Part shown: piece after piece, positions 24,901-36,900 of the stretch | Layout of the letters: each line of letters begins with the position of its first letter | How positions within the stretch are numbered: position 1 is the stretch's first letter | Assembly: GCA_029204225.1 (NCBI GenBank) | Contig: CM055102.1 | Coordinates: 34,652,585-34,716,584 of the forward strand | From: Diphasiastrum complanatum | Lineage: Eukaryota > Streptophyta > Lycopodiopsida > Lycopodiales > Lycopodiaceae | Reading direction: 5' to 3' | DNA length: 64,000 nucleotides | Notes under the pieces: model-generated | Told to the model about the DNA's origin: nothing | Database searches by the model: none | What the model saw: the letters and a program-made list of their open reading frames with translations, nothing else | Program-made: the position numbers and the translations under genes

Positions 24901-27900
24901 GAAATTGAATGGCCTAACCTTCAAAATTCCCTCAGAACAAGAAAATTTCCATTTGCATGCAAAGAGAGAAGTACCACTTGAAGATTTTCAGTAATCTATA
25001 GGTTGCTTTGACCCCTTTTGCTTCTATTGGTGTTCTTAATCATTCGAATGGTTTCTCTCTTGAAGGCTCTTCGCTATCAGAGTCTAGGCTCCAACATCGT
25101 TCCACATTGGAGCCATTTCTTTCAGTCCTAAAATCAACCAATTTTCACAGTGACCATGGTCCACAGCTGCACATTCTTGAAATACTTATCTAGCAATGAC
25201 TACTAACAATTCAAGGATCAGCTACTACAAATGTCTAAACTTCACATGTATGAAGATTTCCTTAAATCTCTTTAATGGTAATGATTCAACTTACTACACC
25301 AGTTCTCAACTGAATGCACAAGCTGAAATTTTCTACTAGTAGACCATACCTAGAACCAACCAGAATCCATGCATGTTTAGACTCATTGGTTACATCAATT
25401 TGTCTCCACCAGGAAATAGCTTCCAGAATTGTAGCTAGCTGATCCTAAGATTCCAATTTTTGGATAACTTGATCTCCAAGACCTACAAATTCACGTAAGA
25501 GTTGTATTGGTAAGAGAAGCTATAGTCTTCAGCTAATCTGTACTCCTCAAGTCTATCAATGCTTGTTCTTTCAGCATCATAAACATTCTCCATCTTCCAT
25601 GCTTCCCATGCATCCTTCCTGCTTATATTATAGCATCATCCCTTGCACCCAGGTTGCCCATTTGAATTTTGAATCCTTACATTTCAATACATTTGCAAGC
25701 AACTGATAATGCCAGTCAAATGTGCACAGATAGCCATCATCATGATAATCTAATGACAATAAGAGAAATTACCTAGGGTGTTACAGTCCTTTTCTGACAA
25801 GTTATGACACCAATCTAAATGTTATAGTAATTGCTATTACAAATTTCAAATTTGATAATTTCAGACCATAAGTACTGGTCAAGTAGTGAGCAAGAATATG
25901 ACTACGTGATAAATGATTGAGCTTTCTTATTTGAATGCTCCCATCAGGTTTCCCAAATTGTACTTACTGAGTAATACAATTGACAGTCTTAAGATATACA
26001 ACAAAAATTTCCAATAGAGGCATTGATAGACTTGTTGTACATAATAAGAAAAGGAGACACCTCAAAAAATTCTATCTTAGCCAAAACTTTAACTCAGTGG
26101 AACATATTATCTAGCAAATCACCTACAGGGATCAAAAGAGCTTCAAAGAAAACCAAATTTGTGTAAGTACACCAAAAAGTTAGTCCTGCAAGCGAAAGAC
26201 AAATCTGAGATAGCAATCATCTCTACAGACTTCATCTAACCATTTACCATAAGACTTGAAAAGTCAGTGAAGAAGGTAAAATTTGTGAGAAGAACAAAAG
26301 GCTAGTCCTACAAGAAAAAACAAGTATCTGTGTCAGGTTGATTCAATTTGCAATGGAGTCAACTACCTTGGAGATGTGCTGTGCTATACTTATCCCGATG
26401 TGTGTCACCAGGACGATTTCGACACCAAAATTTGGTTGTATGGTCATTACTGCCACTGCAAGAAACAAAAAATGTCGTCATATTAACAATGATGCAATCT
26501 AGGGTTTAAATTTTCAAGTTTCCCATTACAGCAGACTTAAGTTAAGAATGTTAGCTGACTAAAATTTGTCTCTGCATAAGGAAAACAGATAAGCACAAAA
26601 TTAAACAAAAGTAGAAGCTGAAAGTACCAAAAAATAATGGTTCTGACTCAACTGTAAAATTCATGGTCATCCCTATAGTGTATGACCTCTTGAAACAACT
26701 CTTGGTCCTAAATTAGAAATTAAAATAATAACCTGCACAATGGAGGCTACATTTACTTCTTATGATAAGGCACCATAGATAAGATTTATCATGGTGAGAT
26801 CTTGGATCATTTATGCATAGTACTCGGGCACTAGACTAATGGCCTACTATGTGGTTTGGGCAATTCGGTCTAAATTTGGTCATTTGGTCAACCTGAGTCG
26901 CTCATGCTTGCTGCCCTAACCCTAACATAAATAGGCCCAATTCCTCTTGATTAGACAAGGATGACCGATTAGGAGTAGCTCACTCTTACCTTAGAAGTTA
27001 TGGACAGTTATGGACTCGGCTCATCACATTCGGCGCATCCTTCTTTACTTTATGCATACGCAGGCCTTGGAGCCCTAATATTAATCCTCATATTTTGGCC
27101 ATTTTATTACTCTATTTGATATTTGGTCATGTATTGATGAGGGGGGCCATCTGGAGAGTCACAAACCCTATCTGGAGGGCGCACTATTATCCATTGAGGG
27201 CGCCCTTTTAGGGCTTCTCTATGGGTATAAGTAGGAGACATTGTCATTCATTATTCAGCTTATGATATTGATCTTTCTCTCTCTCCAGTCTCCTTAAGCA
27301 TTCTCTTTCCTGCTTTCTAAACTAGTTTCTTGCTTGTGTGCTGCTTTCCCAACTTAGCCATTAATCTATTGTGAATCAATTCATAACTTGGTATCAAAGC
27401 ACTTTACTTGGCGGAAGGCTGGTGCAGTGTTTTCAGATCTGATTTTCTATAGGAGGGCGCCCATCTACAGCTTACATTTCAGCCTACGGTATACTTTTCT
27501 GCAGGTTTTCGTCATCGTTTGGAGGATCAACGCCCACCCAGCCTAGCAGTTCAGCGCCCGTTTGCAGCCAGCCCATTGCCCCCATCTCCAGCAGGTCCAG
27601 CACCCATTTCTAGTGCCCATTTCCAGCCAACCCATCGCCCACCATCTCCAGCCGGTCCAGCGCCCATTTCCAGCCAGCCCATTGCCTATTTCTCCCATCA
27701 TTTACCTTCATTTTGAAACTTTTTTTGTTGCATATCCAATGCCCTTCTACATCTTCTGTTGGTGCCTATTTATGGCCATATTTTTCCAACCATTACCTCT
27801 TTTATGTCGGCGATAGTTTTCAACGTCTCTGGAGGTTTTTTACTGGCGGCGTGGACATTTCTTTCCAGCCATCATTATCATGTTTTACTCACACATTCGG

Positions 27901-30900
27901 AGGTATTTTTCCAGCATTGTTTTATCGCTTTTTTACGGCATTATTTCTTTCTATGTTTTATGTCGTATCTAGTAACAATTTTCCAGCTTTCCTTTCCCTC
28001 TCATATTCATGTCTTGAGTGAGTAGTATATACCTTTCTCCTCTTTCTTGGCTATCTATCCTCTTTGAGTTTCTGATTCTTCAGATAGACTACTTTTTACC
28101 TTATCACTACTTTGTTGATGGCTACCACCTCTCCATCTTCTAAGAGCTTGCTTACCTATTTACTAAATAATATGCTTAGTTAGTTACACTTAGGCTACAG
28201 CTTGGTAGTAGAGCAATGTTTTGCCTAGAACTTGGCATTAGGGAACTTTTTTCGGACAAGTGAGTTTTAAGCTAGCTTTTATAGAGGTTAGTAGAGCCAT
28301 CCTTACTGAGGATGTTTGGATTGATTTGATTATTTTTTGAGTTTTGGCGAGAAAATGCTGATTTTCTTCCTTTTGCTCTAGTTTTTTCCTATTGTTGAGA
28401 GACTTTGATTCATTTGGATCTTTGGATTTCTCTCCATCAAGCACCCAATCATATGTCACCATTTCTCATTTGTGTAGTAGAAGGTAGGGTGCCACAAATC
28501 CAATTTTGTTAGTTCTTATCAATGTTTTCATGTTCATACTTTTTTTTATCACTTTTGAGGAAACTTTTATATCAATGATCTTCCTATAGTAGAGCACACC
28601 CAAGGCACTTCATGCATATTGATTCTAGATTTGAAGTTTCTTCCCATCTATAGCACTTCATTTTTTTTCATCCTTTTCTAAAAATTTTAGAACGTTCTTC
28701 TACCTACACAAGGGCACTTCTATTGCATGTTATAGCTCAAGAAATCTATCATTATTTGACCTGTCAGGATTTGTACTAAAACCGGTCTAATCAAGAATTT
28801 TATTAATAAAATAATTGAGGTCTGTGTGTTGCAAATTGCCGTAACGTCATGCATGACCACGTGCACTCCAAACATTTTCCTTTGCTGATTGTAACAGTTC
28901 TTGCATATGTAACAAAAATCAGCAACCTTCTGAAACTTAAGCCCGAAGTATCAACAATAATAGGTGATCTTGACTGGAATCCATACATAAGCATGAATGG
29001 GCTATGACCATTAGCCAAAGGCTTGCGACTATTATAAGCAAACTCAATTAAAGGGAGGTACCTTTCACATTGGGACTACCTATATGAAACATATGCACAA
29101 AGGTTTTTGGAACATTGACTACATTCGAGACAGTCCAGCTACAAAATCCATCAACATGCTATACCACCTCCTGTCAAGGATTTGCAGCAGATGTAGCGGT
29201 CCCCCAGCTTTTAGCTGTTCAACTTTTGTAAGTTGACTTTGTTTAAATTTATTAGCATAGGATTTCACAAAAAGGTTTTTTTTTGGCCGATAGAAATCCT
29301 TAGGAAGTAAATCCAATGTTCTCGGTACCCCTAGATGTCCAACATCTAACATGTCATGGCATCCATACACAATCTTGTTTTTAACCAAGACAATATCAAG
29401 TACATATACGTTTCCATTTCTGAACAACAGTCCATTTTTAATGGAAAAGGGACGATGCCATCGCTCCCAGATTTTTCAATGGGCATATCGCCAGACTCAA
29501 CTTCTCGCTGAATGTGACTGAGGAATTTGTCTCCACAACAAAGTCCCGCTAGTGAAAGGTAAAAATCCGTAGAAAGTTCAGCGAAAGACAACTGATTGAC
29601 TTCATTAATTCAAATGAGAGCATCCACAACACAATTTACAAAATCTCTTATATATCGGATTTCTAGATCAGATTCTTGCATAAGCTCGACCCATCGAGCT
29701 TGCCTACCTCTCAGATCTATTTGATTACAGAAATATTTGAGAGGTTGAAGATCCGTGCAGATGACAAATTTATCTCCATATAAATAGCGTCTCCAACTTT
29801 TAAGAGCATAGATTACAACAAAGAATCGGACAAAAACCGATGACTTGCTAGCTTCTCTCGAATAAAATGCCTTAACGTATTTGGATGTATCGTTCATCAA
29901 CCAATAATGAAAAGAACAATGTCCTGCTACTTTGTATATTGTATTTCGTCTTCAATTATAGGAAGAAAGAGGGAAAAATTAGTGCATAAAATTAGTAACT
30001 GAAAATAATTGAAGCAACATCAAAACTCTACATAACTTTACGTGTCACGTGGCCCATAAGTAGTTGGCCCAAACACATAATTTGGTGGTCAACAATTGAG
30101 TTATCAGATAGAACTAACTTACAAAGTTTTCCTGACAAATTGTAAGCAAGAACAGTCTTAAAAGATAATGATTTGTTCTCACAGACCAGACAACTGATGC
30201 TACAAACACTGTAGTCTAGCACTTGTTATGAGCACGTAACCAGTGCCGAACCCTAGAGAACACAGGAGGTCAGATACCACAGTCAGGGTCGTGTCCAGCG
30301 TACCCGACCAACAGGGCAAGACAGTGTGAGTAGTGTGTCCCGGCACGGTCCATAACCATGGCGGGCCTAACACAGCCTAGGGACCCTGTCAGCAGGATAG
30401 GGCCCCACCCCGACGTGCAGTTGGCCACGATAGAGCCACGTGACCGACACTTGGCAGTATGCATGCTACCAGGCCTCACACTGGGCTAGGAGGGGCTTAC
30501 TCCATATCAGGGAGTAGGCAAGGTTGGGTGAATCAGTTCGTGTTTGCCGTACTATGGTTTAGGATCTCTTACACTGGTATCAGAGCCATCTCCTTCTTTG
30601 GGGAGCTTAGGAGCAGTAGTAGAGAAAGCTATCAGAAGGTAGGAAAGAATTCTCAGATTTCCAGAAAAGAGGAGAGGAGAGAAGTCGCTGTAGGAACAGC
30701 ATTCTACTCATCCAAATTTGTGGGAGTTTCCACTTGTTCTGAGGCAAATGTCCTTGCATAGGTTCAGCGCTGGAAAATCAGGGATCTACCCTTGTTTTTT
30801 GTGTACAGATAGTTGATTCCTGAGCGGAGTTTAGGTAGAAAACCTGGAACAGGTCCAGCGCTGGACAGGGAGAGGTTAGTAGCAAATCTACCTCAGTTTC

Positions 30901-33900
30901 CAGACAAAAATCAATGATTTTTGAGTGTTTTCAGGGCAGCCAGGTCTCTACTCAGATAGCGAGGGTACCTATCCTCACAAATCAGATTTCTATCTTCAGA
31001 TTTAGGCTAGGAGCCTGATTTTTCAGATCAGATTCAGAGATCAGACAGGGGACAGGTCAGCGATCAGAGAGCTGCTAAAATTTTAGAAATTGAGATCCCT
31101 GTTTGGCTGAAAATCCGAGTCATTTGGAGCATATTCCTTTTGCAGGTCCAGCGCTCCAAAGGCCCTGTGAAAATTGAATGTTCGGAACCATTTTGGGGGC
31201 CAAATCAGAAGTTTCTGAGCAAACAAAGTAGCTGTCCAACCAGCGAGCAGGGTGCTTAAAGAAATCAGAAGTTTGCTTGCATTCCATCACTCAGGTTGCT
31301 GATTTTTCCGAACAGCAGGTCTGAATTTTATAGTGGAAAGGCTGAGAGGGTTCTTCTTCATATTTTCTTTGGAAGTACAGTCCTCAGAAACAGCTAAGTT
31401 TTCTTTCCCTCTTTTGTACAGTTATAAATTAGTCTTTTCGACTTTTTTTGAGAGGAAACGCCAGGCACTCTTTTTCTATCTCTGAAAATGACCAGTTCTC
31501 TGGGACCTGATCAACCCCTGACAAGAGGCATTGATGAATTACAAACGGAAGCCCTGAGATTCAGTAAGGGGAAAGAACCCATGGAAGTTGAAGAACAGGA
31601 ACAATTCGCCGAAGAACTCGACGAATTGGTTACCAGGGAGTAGTTCCTCCATTTGGTAAAAGAGATGGATGAACTGAAACTGGCTTTAGCCAATTTCAAG
31701 TCCAGTGTGGATGACTCGTTCGCTGAACTCAAAGGCTTAATTTTGAGTTCCGCGAAAGGAAACCTTCCCTCCACTTCTCAGTTGTCCCCTTCTCCACTTC
31801 CATTAGTTTCGGGTGAGCCTATGCGGTCTTTCACGACTTAAAGCCTCCTACTTTTCTTGGGGAAGAGAAGGATAGAAACGCAGATATTCTACACACCTTC
31901 CTCAGCAAATGGAAGAACATTCATGCTCTTAAACAGACCCCTGACCATTTGCAAGCTATTGAGGCCAGTCTTTCCCTAGGGCCCAGGGCCCAGGAGACTG
32001 GGCAGACTCCCCGGTCATGGAAGGCCTTTGAAGAAGCCTCCTAAGAGAATTTCTACCTGAGAATGAACTTGATAGAGCCTGGGAAGCCTGGGAGAAAACA
32101 GTAATGAACAAATCTTTAATCCAATATATCTCGCAGTATCGAGAAGCAATCTTAAAAATCTAAAAATATCGATGATTATCAAAAAATCAGGGGATTTGTT
32201 CGTGGCCTCAAAGATGAGTATAAAGTAGAGGTTCAGAGAAACTCGCCTACTACCCTAGAGCAAGCTCTCAAATATGCTCAAATCTATGATGATTCAGTGG
32301 GTAGGAAGAAGGCGAGACAACAGCCCCTTTCTGAACAGCCTCCTCAGAAAGACTTTCAATTTAAAAAGAAATTTTTAAAACGAAAGAAAGAAGATAAAGT
32401 AAGGTGAAGCTCCTCAGAAACGCCCATCACTAATACAGCCCTTAAAACCAGGAGATTTTGAGAAAGCCAAACAAGAATGTTTGTGCTTTGTGTGCATGGG
32501 CAAGGGACACACATTCAGACAGTGTCCCAAGGGGCCTTTCACAAAAAAGATAAGAAAGATAAGAAACAAGTTCATCTTGTTCAGACTGTAAGTTTTCCAA
32601 GTGACTCGGCAGCTTCTGAGATCAAAGTGTTTCATGAAGACCATGAACACTGTTGCCAGCTGACCTCTGCAATGCTAGCGAGACCCTTTAGCTTTGGGCC
32701 GCATGACCTAGTACGTATGCATGGGAAAGTTGGTAACGAGTCAGTCAGAGTTATGGTTGATGATGGGGCGACCCATAACTTCATCAACTACACCCTGGTT
32801 AAAAAAACTCAGACTTCTAGATGAAATAAACTTTCAGATAATGCACCTGGATCACACATACATTGTTCTCGGGAGAGATTGGCTCTACAGTTTAGGACCT
32901 TCCCTCCACAGAAACTATCAGGAGAACACCCTCAGCTTTCAGCATAAAGGCCAAGAGATCCAGTTGCATGGGGAGCATGATGTTCCCAACAGCCCTATGG
33001 TCTGCAGTTCAGAGCTCTGTCAACTAATCGGAGACGACGACCATCAGGTATTCTTATGTGACTTTCAGTTTATTCCTGAAGTTTCTATTTCCAATCCTTT
33101 ACAGCAAAAAATCAGTAAATTAGAAACTTTATTGTCTAAATTTAAAGATGTTTTTCCTGAAGATTTACCAGAGGGTTTACCACCTAGCAGAGAGGTAGAT
33201 CATGTAATAAACCTAGTACCAGGTACAGCACCTGTTTCTAAACCTCCGTATCGGGTCAGCCGAACAGAGGATGAAGAAATAACTAGGCAGTTAACAGATT
33301 ATCTTGGGAAAGGCCGAATTCAGACCAGTAGTTCACCAAGGGCCTCACCAGTCCTTTTGGTGTAAAAGAAAGAGGGATCTATGCGTCTTTGCATAGATTA
33401 CAGAGCCCTCAATAAAGTCACAATTAAGAATAAATACCCAATGCCTCGGGCAGACGAGTTGTTTGATCAACTCGATGGGGCTAAGTTTTTCAGTAAAGTA
33501 GACCTCAGATCGGGATATCATCAAGTCCGTATTAAGTCGGAGGATGTCCCGAAAACAGCTTCTAGGACTCGTCATGGTCATTATGAGTTTAAGGTGATGC
33601 CATTTGGGCTCACAAATGCTCCAGCTACCTTTATGACCTTGATGAACAGTGTCCTCAGACCATACTTGGATAAGTTTGTAGTCGTATTTTTGGATGATGT
33701 CCTCGTCTACAGCAAAACGAGGAAGGAGGATCTTAAACACCTCAGAAAGGTGTTTCGACTGCTTAGAAAGCATAAGCTTTATGCTAAAGAATCCAAGTGT
33801 GAATTCTTCGTTGAAGAAGTAGCTTATTTGGGTCACAATCTCGGCAGATGGGATTAAGATGGACCCCAGTAAGGTTAAAGCCATACTCAGTTGGCTGAGA

Positions 33901-36900
33901 CCTCAGAATATTTTAGAGCTTCAGATCTTTCTTGGTTTGGCGGGATATTATAGACGATTTGTCAAGGAATATGCCCAGATAGCAGTTTCCATGACAAATC
34001 TTCTTAAGGGGAAGGGAAAGGAGTTCATTTGGGAGTCTGCACAGCAGGAGAGCTTTGATGCTCTCAAAACAGCCTTAGCTACAACACCAGTTTTAAAGGT
34101 TGTCGACTGTGGTCGAAACAGATGCCAGCGACTTTGCAGTTGGTGCTGTACTAACTCAGGGTGGACGACCAGTTGCGTTCGAGAGTAAAAAACTCGAGCC
34201 AGCTCAGACTAGGTACAGTGCCTATGAAAAGGAACTCTTCTCCATAGTTCATGCCCTTAAGACTTGGAGGCATTATTTGTATGGTGCTAACTTTGAGGTC
34301 CTGACAGACAAAAAGTCTCAGATACCTTTGCAATCAGCCTGAGCTCAGAGGTCGGAAAGCTCGTTGGGCTGAGTTAATGCAAGACTTTGATATGTCTATC
34401 AGATATAGACGGGGGAAATTCAACACAGTAGCAGATGCACTTAGTAGAATGCCTATGGTAAACGAGTTGAGTTTTACTCAGATTCGTAGTGAGTTACTCG
34501 AGTCCTTGAGAGGGAAGTGCCAGCATGATGCATTCTTCTCTACTATCTGGAACTCAATCCAGAGCAGACAGTTACAGACTCCAGAACCAGTTCTCGGGGC
34601 TGGTGCCAGTTCATCCAAGAATATGGCAACTTCCATTGAGGATGATGATGAGTCCGAGTATACGTCAGATGACGTTGAGGATTCTGAGCCTGTATTACCC
34701 AAGCAAACCCCATTGGTTGAGGGTCAGTTGACTCAAGGATTCAAATGGAAACAATATTCCATTCAAGATGAGTACTTGCTCTATAAAGATAGGGTATGTG
34801 TCCCCAATTCAAAGGATTATAGGCAGCAGGTCCTATATGAGTGTCATGACAGTCCTAGTGCGGGGCACCCAGGCATTCAGAAGACCTATGAGCTTCTTCG
34901 TAGGCAATTTTTCTGGCCCAGTATGAAAAAGGACGTCCAACAATATGTAACCAGTTGCCAGAAATGTCAAGTAAATAAAGCAGAGCGTTTAAAGGGAGGA
35001 GGGTTGTTACAGCCCTTAGATATACCAAGTGGTAAATGGGAGAGTATCTCCATGGATTTTATAGTAGGCCTGCCTAAAACCCAAAAGGGTAATGATGCTA
35101 TATGGGTCACAGTTGACCGTCTGACCAAAATGGCTCATTTCATTCCGACCAAAACAACCGTTAGAGCTCCAGAGTTAGCGAGGTTGTTTGTAGACAGGCT
35201 ATTTAAATTGTACGGTCTACCTTCCAGCATAGTCAGCGACCGGGACAGTAAGTTTACTGGAAATTTTTGGAAGGCAGTATTCCATCATCTCCATACTAAA
35301 CTTAATATGAGTACCACTGACCATCCACAGACGGACGGTCAAACAGAAAGGGTAAATCAAGTGCTGGAGGATATGCTTCGTGCATACGTCAGCAAGAGGC
35401 AGACTGATTGGGAGGAGTATCTCTCGATATTAGAGTTTGCTTACAACAGTACCAGACATTCAGCTATGGGATACAGCCCATTTATGCTGATGTACGGTTT
35501 TCAGCCACGCTCACCCACAGCTGTAGGGTTTAAACAAGAAAAGTTTGAAGCAGCTAGAAACTTTTTAGAGGACCTAAACCAGATGATAGAACATGCTAAG
35601 CATAGCATCAGGCAGTCCCAGGATCGAGCCAGGCATTATGCAGATCCACACAGACGGGATGTGCAGTTCTCCACTGGTGAGAAAGTCTACTTGAGAGTCC
35701 CAGTCGACTCTAAAACCCTCAAATCAGGAGTGCGTGCTAAGTTGTCTCCAAGGTATTGTGGTCCCTTTACCATCAGTAGGAGACTAGGCGAGGTCACCTA
35801 TGAACTAGAACTCCCACACAACAGCAAGGCTTTTCCAGTCTTTCATGTAAGTCAGTTACGAAAAGCCTTAACCAGATCAGACAATCTAGTAGGGGGCAGT
35901 GTTCTAGTTCTCCCCTTGTATTCTCAGCAACCTCCACATGAACCAGAGGCGATTCTTGATAGTAGAGAGACGCAGACTCGTCATACTCTATACCGGGAAT
36001 ATCTAGTCAAGTGGAATGATCAGCCTGTTGAGGATGCCACTTGGGAAAGAGGCAGCGTCCTTCGCAAGATTAGACTTTGCTTATAACAGTACCAAACATT
36101 CCGCTACGGGATATAGCCCATTTATGCTGATGTACGGTTTTCAGCCACGCTCACCCACAGCTGTAGGGTTTAAACAAGAAAAAGTTGAAGCAGTCAGAAA
36201 CTTTTTAGAGAACCTAAACCAGATGATAGAACATGTTAAGCGTAGCATTAGGCAGTCCCAGGATCGAGCCAGGCATTATGCAGATCCACACAGACGGGAT
36301 GTGCAATTCTCCGCTGGTGAGAAAGTCTATTTGAGAGTCCCAGTTGACTCTAAAGCCCTCAAATCAGGAGTGTGTGCTAAGTTGTCTCCTAGGTATTGTG
36401 GTCCCTTTACCATTAGTAGGAGACTAGGCGAGGTCACCTATGAGCTAGAACTCCCACACATTAGTAAGGTTTTTCCAGTCTTTCATGTAAGTCAGTTACG
36501 AAAAGCCTTAGCCAGATCAGAAAATCTGGTAGGGGGCAGTGTTCTAGTTCTCCCCTTGTATTCTCAGCAACTTCCACATGAACCAGAGGCGATTCTTGAT
36601 AGTAGAGAGACGCAGACTCGTCATACTTTATACCGGGAATATCTGGTTAAGTGGAATGATCAGCCTATTGAGAATGCCACTTGGGAAAGAGGCAGCGTCC
36701 TTCGCAAGATTTTTCCAGACTTTGTCTTAGAGGACAAAGACGGTTCTTAAGGGGGAGGGAGTGTTACAAGCACGTAACCAGTGCCGAACCCTAGAGAACA
36801 CAGGAGGTCAGATACCACAGTCAGGGTCGTGTCCAGCGTACACGACCAATAGGGCAAGATAGTGTGAGTAATGTGCCCCAGTACGGTCCATAGCCATGGC

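Larger units (their letters stand above)
27007..28135 (+). mobile_element. truncated AGTTA-family LTR retrotransposon (5' LTR, leader, gag start)
   Basis: A plus-strand copy of the family also seen at 41647-53384. It has a 382-bp LTR (27007-27388) and a primer-binding site starting at 27389. A leader follows with repeated CAGCGCCC/CCATTTCCAGCC segments (27530-27690), then a possible gag start ATGGCTACC at 28118. After that the similarity stops and there is no 3' LTR, so this is a truncated copy. Confidence 0.8.

Noticed and set aside
30270-30479. Short open frames inside both LTRs (30270-30479, 36896-37217)
   Set aside because: They fall fully in LTR sequence and are present in both copies; no protein similarity.
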